Assembly: GCA_030549335.1 (NCBI GenBank)
Contig: CM060187.1
Location: forward strand, 53,092,203-53,156,202
Source of the DNA: Pontederia crassipes
Lineage: Eukaryota > Streptophyta > Magnoliopsida > Commelinales > Pontederiaceae
Direction: 5' to 3'
DNA: 64,000 nt
The translations under genes and the position numbers were made by a program. Of the stretch, positions 38,101 to 48,800 are shown piece after piece (within the stretch, counting starts at the first letter, position 1; each line of letters starts with the position of its first letter). Under the pieces are notes generated by a model, which saw only the letters and a program-made list of their open reading frames with translations, made no database searches and was not told the origin of the DNA.

Positions 38101-39356
38101 AAGATGGATACGATTGCACCAGCACCAGGTTCATGTACGTTCTTCCTTTCAACTATAGTGTAATTATGTTACCTTATCCTCACAAAAGAAATTATGTTAG
38201 CTTATGAGCTGAACTTGACACTTGTTCTCCTAGGAGAAAATAGTGTGTAAACATTTTAGGGCAGAAAAGAGTTTCATCTTCAAGTAGCTTACCTGAAAAT
38301 AGAGAGAAAAAAATTTAACCATTTTTCAATTTGTTTGTCCCAAGCATGCTTTCTGTGAAGTTGTAAATATAGACATTGATGTGACATGACATGCAATTTG
38401 TTCATGCATTTCTTTCATCACATATATATAATCATGCCATCTTGGAACCAGCTCACAAGTCGGGTATAAGAAGGTGATGTACCTTAGCCCTAGATTATTT
38501 TTTATCTACTTGAAAGAGAATTAACCGAGGAGGATTTTTTTCCAAGGAGAATGAACCAAGTTATTCATCAAATCTCAGTTTTTAAACAATAAAAGGAATC
38601 TAATGCCTAAGTCAATGTTTTAAAACCAATTTGATAATTGTTTTTTATTACAAGATGTTAGTTTAAAATAGCAATCTTATTTTATTTAATATATTTTACT
38701 AATATAATAATCTAAAATTATTTTCGACCTAAAACCATAGTTTTGATCCCTAATCTGAAATCGTAGTTATATTTTATTCTCTTTTTATATTCAAGAAAGT
38801 GAAAAAATAAATAATACAAAAACAATAAGTTATTTTCTATTAATCTATTATGTTAAAATTGAATCAAGATATTTATAATAAAATCTTGTCATCCTTTTAC
38901 TCAATGATGTTTAGTCCCTTTTAGTGTGACAATAGGGTTCACTCATTAAGAGTTTTAAATGATTTCTTTACTCAATGATATTCATGTTTGTGCTCTATAT
39001 TTTAGATTGTTTCCATTTCTGATGTATCATTGGATGCTCATTTTTCGCCATGTGATAGAAAGGTTGAGAATTTTCACTGTGAGCTTGTCTTAAGTTTTCA
39101 GCATTTCTTGTTTCTTTTTAGGGACTGGCACATGGCAACTTCACCATAAGCAAAACACAATATATCTGGGCAAAGTTTTGATTTGTTTTCTTAGTTCTTT
39201 CATATTAACAGCCTTTAGAATGTTCTTTCACATTCACACTTATTTGTGAACTTTATCTATGTAATTAATTGATGTCTATGTGCAGCTTCTGCATCAGGCA
39301 AATGTTCCATGCATTGGCTGATTGCTTCACTCTTCTGCGTCTTATTGAGTTTATAG
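32679..39356 (+). CDS. Membrane-anchored protein of unknown function, His-run and Pro/Ser-rich tail (probable DUF7036 family)
   Basis: Five exons: 32679-32925, 36252-36361, 36476-36847, 37402-38128, 39286-39356, all GT/AG, totalling 1527 bases and 508 residues. A short Ser/Ala-rich N-terminus is followed by a Cys-containing basic stretch and one strong membrane segment (about residues 44-66, TLLLGAAALLLALLWLPPFL). Exons 2-4 code for a folded part (about 83-320) with two similar-looking halves and N-glycosylation-type sites (NWT, NSS, NFT, NGS). Then come a histidine run (15 residues, 14 His, about 339-353), a Pro/Ser/His-rich region to about 480, and a short hydrophobic C-terminus (WLIASLFCVLLSL). 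Topology looks like a signal-anchor protein with an extracytoplasmic Pro-rich domain; the hydrophobic end after PAPASASG could be a GPI signal. The family name is from memory and the function is unknown. Intron 1 (3.3 kb) holds LINE-like and SINE sequence. Confidence 0.85.
35041..35370. repeat. Dispersed repeat copy in intron 1 of the DUF7036-like gene
   Basis: Contains a TA microsatellite (about 35092-35128), then agagagcggcaaaaaaggagag, cactcccgaagaagac and gtagccagatggcc. The same order of phrases recurs at about 50325-50620 in the permease intron, in the same plus-strand orientation. Confidence 0.7.
35371..35910 (+). mobile_element. LINE-like remnant (reverse-transcriptase zinc-binding region)
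   Basis: In one plus-strand frame near 35560-35640 the sequence suggests CSMCDDDIAHLFFGCTIAHE followed by VWMWL, resembling the zinc-binding segment found after the reverse transcriptase of plant LINEs. Downstream frames decay quickly and the sequence ends in a TA-rich stretch. No reverse transcriptase core is present. It probably belongs with the dispersed repeat just before it. Confidence 0.5.
36001..36195 (+). mobile_element. SINE (Au-like 3' end) in intron 1 of the DUF7036-like gene
   Basis: A body of about 195 bases ends in gatccatgtagccgacccc, acctagtgggataaggc, then (TTG)n. Exact 18-bp target duplications tgctttctgaaattgaca flank it (35983-36000 and 36196-36213). Same family as the copy at 8739-8886. 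It ends only about 50 bases before exon 2, between the likely branch region and the upstream intron. Confidence 0.88.
37690..37740 (+). repeat. CAC/CAT repeat coding for the histidine run
   Basis: Mixed CAT/CAC triplets in exon 4 code for the nearly uninterrupted histidine stretch. The codon mix argues against very recent slippage. Confidence 0.85.
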
Positions 39357-42300
39357 CAGAAAATCTTTTTGCTTTCTGGAACTGGATCACTCGGCTTACA
39401 AGAATTGGGACGAAGGGGTCCCCCTGTGACATAAGAGACTGGAAGTTTGTATGAGAGGTTGCGACCAAATGTTGCACCATGTATGCAGATAGTAACTTCA
39501 AGTATGTATATATTAAGTATAATGCAACGGGCAAAATGTGCTTTTTGGTCAAAGCCACAGAGGTGGCAGGCCATTGTTACATGTCTTGCCTTGTTGCCAA
39601 GATCTGTCTTCCAGGAAATCCAAGTAAAAAAAAAAGATGTTGCATTTTCTCTTGAACTTAAAGTTCTCTCTCCTTAGAGACACATACATTTGATCTGTAA
39701 TTTTGCCCGGCTCTCCTAAGCATTTACAATTGTCATATGCCACATGCAAGAGAAAACTACTGAAGCCTATAGAGATCATTATCCCAAAGTGATCTTTATA
39801 GCTCTTCTTGCTTCTTCCTTTTTATTGCTGAAAGGTCTATCTTTGATGTTGCTTTAGGTGGAATTTTGTCCATCCGTTCGTTTATATTTTCTTGTGGTCA
39901 AACTGCTTAACTGGTGTGCACCCTCCTGTGGGAATTTTCAATTCTTCCTTGAAGGCTGGTGAGATGTTTCTATCTCAAGGTCCTGAGCACTTTTGGTTGA
40001 TGATTCGGTAGTTCTTTCAAAGGGAGGCTTATCACTTACAAAATAAAGAAGAAAGTCCAACGAGAATCAAATTTGAGACTAATCAAGAGAAGACATCGAG
40101 TGGGTGTTACTTCTTATCATGATAGCGAAAAGAAGATATTTTAGGTCCTTCATTAATGTGGCTTGATCTGGTTACACGTCTTGATGAGTAGATCAGTAGG
40201 TAGCTCCTCTCCTCTTTATTTCTATTGCATTCTAAATGCTTAACACTGCCGATCGTCACTTCTAAATGCAAATCTTTTAAAACAATTTACTTCTTACTTT
40301 TTATAACAATTTTATTTTTTTTATTTCGATGACATCTTTTATGGTATATAAAATACTATAAACATGAGGTTAAAATGATAAAAAATGATCTGTATTACAA
40401 TTTTAGGAGTAGGATCCTATTAGAAATCACCACCATTTTTCGGTATTTAGAGTAATTCGTTTTAAAATAATCACTTCAGGGGGACACCCATCCGGTTGTA
40501 TTTAATCGGAACGTCTAAAAATGATTCCGCTTCGGATTCTGATATTTTTAATACCAATCCGGCTCTTCGGTCTCTGGTCTCCAAGATTATTATTAGAATG
40601 GTAAATATGTATCATCTGGAGTGATAAGCCGTTCTTTTTTGCTTAAACATGATTTTATTGAGAGTTTCACTTGTCACTGTAGGTACGCGACGCAAGACGA
40701 TCGGACTATAGCATGTGAACATTGCTCTAGAGCCACACGAGTTGGACTGTTGACATTGCTTTCTAGAAATCAAATGGATAAAAAAAATGATAAATATGTA
40801 TTTCTTTGATCAAAGTCCGGGCTCTAAGGGTCGATTTCTAAATTACTAACACTCGTCAAACCATGTAGGCTCGCTAGCCAATGTGTCAATCATAGGACGA
40901 AATTAATGTTAGACCCGACTTGATTATCGACCCGGATCAATTACTGGGCTAGGTCGAACCAAGTCTAACCAATTAAATTAGATAACCGAATTGGATAAGA
41001 ATAAATTGATATAAGATGATTAGATGAATAAATAGTGATATTTTTTATGCTTTCTATGTCCATAACAATTTATTGATGATTAGATTTAATTTTAAATTGA
41101 AAAATTAAAGGAAAGTGAAAAGATAGAATTTAATTACTTATTTCTAAAATATATTTTAAATTGAAAGCAAATAATGCACTTATTCTGGATAAAACAAATT
41201 AGCTCATCAAATAATTTACGTAGAAAATTAGGAAACTAAAATTTTAAATTTTGGTTGAGAAGATTTATTTATTTTTATTTTCATTCAACCCGGTGACTTG
41301 AAACAAACGGGTTGACTAGTTGAATTCGGGTTTTAACCGAATCAAACTTTTCTCCATGTTTCAATCGACCCACGGATCTATTTTAAATCATGAACACCGG
41401 TCCAAGTAAGCTGAGTTACCGAGGCAAAGTTGGGACTTCCCCATTTTAATTAATTTTTTATAACAAAAATGTATACCTACATGTATTTAAGGAAAAAACA
41501 TATGAAATTAACTATACATATAGTCGTTAAATAACAAATATATCAATATGTAAAGTTAAATCTGGTTGAGCTTTTCTTTTCCTATTTTCTGGAATAGGTT
41601 AGACCGGGACGACCGAGTCATCCCAACTTGATCACCCTTAATTAAGGTTTTCAAGTTGATGTACCAAGTCAAGATACTACCATCTGTTTTCATAATATGC
41701 TACAATCAACATGGGCGATGAGTTGCTTAGCTACTAGAACTTGTAGAGTTTTATGCTACCAACACTTGTACTTGCCCAAGTTTGGCCGAGTAAAACACAA
41801 TCTGTTTAGTTTGCAACCTTTTGGCACATCGTTAGATGAACTTAATCTACGAAAGTTAACATGCTATCAATATCAATTTAGCCCATCAATAAACTTCTTG
41901 ATGGATTTTATCGATACTTTGATTCCTCTGGTTAAGAATCTTCCATCCCTGTAGTTTCTATTTACCTTTACATGAGCCAAGGATGGTCAACTCAATTCCT
42001 TACACCATCTTTTCTCAAAAAAAAAAAAAAAATTCCTATTTTTTCCTTGTTTTTGTATTTGATGGGATTATATGTAGATTGTAGAATGCTTTTTCGATGG
42101 TACAAATTTTCATGTTCACTTCTCTATATAATCATTAAACTCAAGTTGCCTCATGTTAGTGGAGATTTAATGTTAGGAGGGCAAGCAAACGGGATCTTAA
42201 AACCCTTTCTAGACTAAAACAACTTTATAACTGGAAGACACATTTTTCAGGGATAAAAATGTAAACAAATAGTTTCATGTGAATCTTACTCCATATCCTC

Positions 42301-42826
42301 ATTTTTTGGCTTTCTATAATATCTTTGACCCCATGAACTTTGAAGATAAAATGATGTGTTTGAGGATAAAATGGAGATGGAGGACAAAAACGTATCCTAG
42401 TCTAGTCTTTGTCCTCCTCCCAAACAACTACTGAGCTTTATCATCATCATGGATCAAAGGAAAAGAATCTTCCAATGTTTCATAAGCAAAATATTAAATC
42501 AGAAAATCTCCCAGTAATTTATGCTTTATGTTTACATATGTATAATTCACAAATATACAAGTTGGGGAGAAGTGTTGCTTGCTTATTCTGTCCAGTAATA
42601 AGGTCACGAATGGAAGATGATTCAATTGCTATCCACAGCAAGTTCCATCTAGAAAATTAGAAGATCTGCCTTATACAATGTCCAGATGTTTAAGAAGACT
42701 TGCACTTCTGTTGTTGCTGAATAAAACAAAGAATGATATCCATTTGTGTCGTCCTTGTTTCTTCTGCAGTTAAAATTTTCTTCCTTATGAATCTGAACTC
42801 AATAGTAGGCTATCAGTTGGATCTTT
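39357..42826. other. Intergenic region between two convergent genes
   Basis: Holds the 3' untranslated regions of the DUF7036-like gene (plus) and the permease (minus). 40880-41660 has several gacccgg / cgggttgac phrases typical of a decayed DNA element, with no clear ends. The remainder is AT-rich, with no gene recognised. Confidence 0.5.
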
Positions 42827-45800
42827 CTAGACTCGCATGATATCTTTGAATAATTCTGATAGAATGACAAATAGGGCGCCTCCAAGGACAACCAATAAAG
42901 TGTATTTGCCTCCAGGAACTACTGGGGGAATCAATGAGGCTTGTGATGATTCCAAGTATCTCTCTGACCATGACATTGCTGCAGGAAGTATCCCGAAGAG
43001 AACCAGGACTGTAAAAGCCAATGAATCTCATAGTTAAGAGTTTGACACTGACTGACTAATGGTACCAATTGTGCATCAAAGCAAATGAATCATAACAAAT
43101 TTATTTATTTGTTTCCATTTTCTTCCAAATGATTCAAAACACAGACTACGATGGGTTGATTGCCCACAATAAGAAATAGGTACCAGCGAGCAGAAAAAGA
43201 CTTCAAATAGGATGGCTCCTAGTTGAAAGGCAACAATTTCTTTATCACTCTGTGCATGTTTCTGCTATCATTTGACTAAGATGTTTGTTTAGCATATCAT
43301 GATATTAATCATGTATCAGACAACCCTTTAATCAAAATGCAGCTTCTTTCGTGAATGTGCATGCATTTTTTCTAATGGTGAACACCAACATGTATTGGTT
43401 GAAGATTCCTGAACAGACATCGTTGGATGGAGCATTATTGTATCTAAGATATCTGATTGCATAATTGCAAGAATGACTTTCAATTTGATCAATAATGTGC
43501 TCACCATCATAGGAAACCCAAAGTTAACACCTATAGCGTACAAGACATCTACATGAAAAAAAATGTCAACCTAGACTGATACACCAAACAGTACAAGAGA
43601 TATAAAAGTTAATGTCAGGGAATATGACCAACAACAAACAATTTTTTTACTGCATAAATCATGCCATATTGACGAAAAGCATCAGAAGAAAGAAGACAGA
43701 TACAGATTTTATTAAACAGTATTTTGAGCTGCTTTAACTTGTCATAGTTCTTTTGGTTCTCAAGTTATTTGATTGTAGCATCAGATGTAGACTTCGCAAT
43801 AGGCTGTATAAAACAATATGTTGCAAATACTGAAAAAGGTAAATGGATCATCTTACTATATTTGACAAACTGCTGAAATGAAATACAGTTGCTAACTAAC
43901 AATTGGTTTCCAAGTAAAGTTGAACGCTATACAAATTCCCAAGACAATATTTTCTTCTTCAATATACTTTACCTCCATAGGTTCCAGCAAAATCCAAGGC
44001 TTTGAAAAATATCTCTGGATCAAGCAATGACAGCACCAAAGGTGGAAACAGAGTCAGCACGAATGGAAGAGGTTTACTCTGGCCGCTAGGTAGTTTAAGC
44101 ACTGGAAGTTTAAGAAAATAAAGATTTAAGCAGATTGTGATCTTATAACTGGAAGCTTTAAAAGGATGTAATTTGAAATGTATTAATCAGGTTATGTTTT
44201 GCATCTCTCTCTAAAAAAAAAAAGGGTTATGTTTTGCATCTGATCTAACTAAATTCTCTCTCCTGAAGAAAGATGCTTGTGTCTCCTTCGATCACTTATT
44301 TGACTTAATGCTAAGGAAATTTCAGGTTAAGAGGATTGGCAAATTACAGTCTGATACAAAGTCTGTGAGTCCAAGAACAAATCCAATGTATGATGTGGCT
44401 ATTGCAAAGAATGAGAATACTTCAACAATAGGCTGCAGAGAACAATGAAGAGGATCAGACTTCAATTTGCTGTATTAAATAGGGAATGTAAAACAAGACA
44501 GAGCAAAGGAAATGGACATATAATATAACACATACTCCTACTATTCCGTTATTGGAGCGTAATTGCTCAAGTGGGTCAGCAATTGCACCACCATTATCTA
44601 CATTTGGGATGGTTCCTAGAATTACAGCATCCCAAATGAGAAACAGAACAAGTGGGATAGCAGTCCCAAATACAACTGCAGTCCTGCAAGATATATAGCT
44701 GATAGAATGGTGACAAAAAATAATTTTGTCAAAAATTAAAAAACATAAATATAGTATGACCAATGTTCGAGGTAACTAAATATGAACACACACAAAAAAA
44801 TTCAAGTATATATTATATGCTCAAGAATTTGGTGTCTCTGTGGATCCAGATTGATAAAGCGAACTCTAGTTAATTTAGTATATGTCATATCAAATATTAA
44901 GTATTATGTGAGAATGAGAATAAATTTAAACTAATGCACATATATATTTATAAAATATTTATATTATATTTGCGTGCATTCACAAACTGCAATTGCACCG
45001 TGCATGTCCTCTCGGCTGTTGAATTGACAATATTCTGATCCAGGAATGCAGATTGTGTGTATGCACAATGAAATAGTGGAGATTATGAAATATGTGATTG
45101 CACACTAAAAGCTTTGTATACACAAATCCCGAAAGCATAATGACAATTTTGTGATTATTTATTAATGTCTTCTTCCTCCATTCGTATTTTTTTTGCTGAT
45201 ATTTATTTGAATTTTTAATCATATCTCAAATATTGTATCTAACCAATCATAAATAATCTATCCACCTTATATAACCATGTTAAATTTTTAATCTTTCTCC
45301 ATTCCGATTTTTTCCCCACCTTTCCCCAACACCTTATAATATAACTAACTATTCTATAACCTAATCTTTCTCCATTACAATTTTTCCCCACCTTTACTCA
45401 CTACTTTATATAACTACTAGATATATAATCTATATAACCAACAATCATATTATTTTTAATCTTCCCCCATTCTAATTTTTTCCCCACCTTTCCCACAACT
45501 TTATAATATCACTAGTTATGTTTAAATTTTAATCTTTCTTCATCCGTTTTTTACCCCACCTATCCCACCATTGTAAATTCTTATGGCGTGCCATATGTTC
45601 TATAAACTTTATTTGACTTCAATACATGTAGGAGTTAGTAAAATCAAACGATATATAGTGAATCAAATATATTTGTTGAGAAATATGTTTTCTCTTATTA
45701 TTCACCAAACACTAATGCCTCCTTATTTGTAATAAATGTAGGCAATACAAGAAGGAAGAATATGCTAAAATATTACTCCAACAAATCAGGGATATTATCC

Positions 45801-48800
45801 CAAGATATTTGGGATACTAATCCTGAATAATATTGCAAAGATATGAAAAGATATGCAAATCCCAACACTCCCCCTCAAGCTGAAGCGTAAATATCATTTA
45901 GGCTCAGCTTGGAACATAAAACATGAAATTTTTTCTTGGGAAGTACTTTAGTAAAAATGTCAGCTAGTTGATCTTCAGTAGCCAAGTGTGGAGTGGATAT
46001 CTTTTTAGTTGTAATAGCATCACGAATGAAGTGACTAGTCCACTTCTATGTGTTTAGTCCTCTCATGAAACACAGGTTTGTTTGCAATAAATATTGCAGC
46101 CTTGTTATCACAATACATATGTATTGGAGAAGTAACAGAAATTTCAAAATCACATAGAAAAGAGATCACCCATAAGAGTTCACATGTAGTATGAGACATT
46201 GCTCTATATTCTGACACAGCGCTAGAGCATGAGACCACATCTTGTTTCTTGCTGCGCCACGTTACAAGATTTCCACCAACATAAATACAATAGCCAATGG
46301 TTGATCTTCTATCTTCATGAGCCCCAACATAATCTACATCAGAATAACCCCACACTTTTAAATGTCCATGATTTTTTAAGTGAAGCCATTTTCCTGAAGA
46401 GACTTTTAGTTATCGTAAAATTTGACATACACCTGCCCAATGTACTTCACGTGATTCTTGCATAAATTGGCTTAGGCAACCAACAACATAAGAAATATCA
46501 GGACGAGTTACAGTGAGATACAAAAGTTTATCAATCATAGCTCTATATCTGGTGACATCTTTTAGAATAAGACTGCTCAAATCAATTAGGGGTAGTTGTG
46601 GATCCATAGGAATGGTGGCTATTTTACGACTCCTTATACCAGCTTCCTTTAATAGATCCAAGACATTTTCTTTGAGAGAGAATGAGTTCATCAACAAACT
46701 GATTTACTTCAATGCCTAAGAAGTATTTTATTAGACCAAGATTTTTTGTCACAAATTGTGATTGCAGAAACTTCTTTGCTGCCAAAATATCGTTAGTGTC
46801 ACTACCAGATATTAAAATATCATCTACATAAACTATGAGGATGATTGAACTTTTAGAAGTATGTAAAGAGAATGCTGAATGGTCTGAAGAGGATCGACTA
46901 AAGCCATATTCTTTAATAGCTTTGCTGAATTTTTCAAACCATGCTCTTGAATTTTGTTTGAGTCCATAGATTGCTTTATTCAACTTGCAAACCTTTGAAC
47001 ACTCCCCTTGAGTAATATACTCAGGTGGCTGTTCCATGTAAACTTATTTCGTAAGATTACCATATAAGAAAACATTTTTAACATCAAGCTGGTGAACTTG
47101 CCACCCAGAGTTGATAGCAACAGAAAGTAAAATTCGAACAAAATTAAGGCGAGCAACTGGAGAGAGAGTTTCAAAATAATCTAGTCCATAAGTCTGGGTG
47201 TAACCTTTGGCTACTAAATGAGCCTTGTAACAACCAATTACATTAGTTGGGAGGTCTACAAGTTCCCAAGTCTTTCTAGATTGTAGAACGGACATCTTCT
47301 CATCCATAGTATTTTTTCAGCATGACCCAGAATGGTTGCGGGGAATAAAATGACTATCAAGAGAAGCTAAAAAAACTTTGGTAGCAAGAGACAAATGATC
47401 AAAAGTCATAAAATTAGATAGAGGATATTTCACACAAGACCTAGTGCCCTTGCGATGTGCAATAGGAACATCTAGATCATGAATTACCTGAGTAGGATCT
47501 CCTTTCGACAAGTCAAGACTGTTTGGAGGATTACGTGATGGAATAATGGAGAGTGGTTCATCATCAAGGTCAGGTGAAGGTTGATGAGTATGTCGGCGGC
47601 TATAAACTCTTAAGGGTGGTACAGGCGATGAAGTAGGAGCTTGAGGGTTGTGGCGGTAGATCCTGTGATGGGTTAGGAATTGGAATTAGATGTCTCTCAC
47701 GGCTATTCGCAGGGTTCGGAAAGTAAGGTTTGTCTTCGAAAAAGGTAGCATCAGCACTAACATAGGACCTATAACCTTTTTGAATTTGCGAGTACCACTT
47801 GATTGCTCTAGGAGCTAACTTATCAGTTTGAAAGAGGTGAACAAAACATTGACATCCGAAAACACGTGGGATAAGAAACAAAGACTTTCCTAGGAATAGG
47901 AGATGGAATGGAATTTGTCGATTGAGAACCGATGATGAAACTTGGTTAATGAGATAACCAGCAGTGAGAATGCCATCTGGCCAATAGGTGGAAGGTATTT
48001 TTATATGGAAGAGAATGGTGCGAGCAACGTCCAACAAGTGGCGAAGTTTTCGTTCAGTAACACTATTTTGCTGAGATATTTTTACACAGGAAGTTTGATG
48101 AATTACACCAACAGATTTAAAAATGATGAAAGATCAAAATTTGCAAACTCAAGTTCATTGTCGCTATGAAAGATTTTAATTGAGGTAGAGAACTGGGTTT
48201 TTATTTTTGTAAAAAATTCTCGAATAATACGAGGAGTTTGTCTTATTTTGCAACATATAAACCCAAGTGACTCTAGAAAAGTCATATACTAAAACAAAAA
48301 AATATTTGAAATGTCTATTGTTGGAAACTCGACAAGGACCCCACAAATCAGCATGCACAAGTGAAAATAGACTTTTCTCCAGTTTGTCAAGGCGAGGTGG
48401 AAAAGGAGTACGATGATGCTTTCCTATTTGACACGCCTCACACTCAAGAACCTCAGTACTTAAAATGTTGGAAAATTGTCGACGAAGAACAATCAAACTG
48501 GGATGACCTAGGCGGCGATGAAGTAGTAGGGAAATGCTGGTAGTGTAGGCTATGGGATTTTGGGTAGATGGTTGGAGATAATAGAGTCCATCACGTTCAA
48601 ATCCTCCGCCAATCTGCCTCATCGTTTGGAGATCCTGCAGAACGAAGAAAGAGTTATAAAAAAGTGCTCGACAATTTAAGGATTTTATCAGTTGACTGAT
48701 CGAAAGAAGGCTAAGAGTAAACTTTGGAGCATACATAACATTATCAAGGGAGAGGTCACAATTAACAAAAACTGTGCCAAGGCCACCTGTTATGTGTGAA

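Noticed and set aside
40880-41660. Possible DNA element with gacccgg phrases
   Set aside because: No matching terminal repeats or target duplication could be identified.
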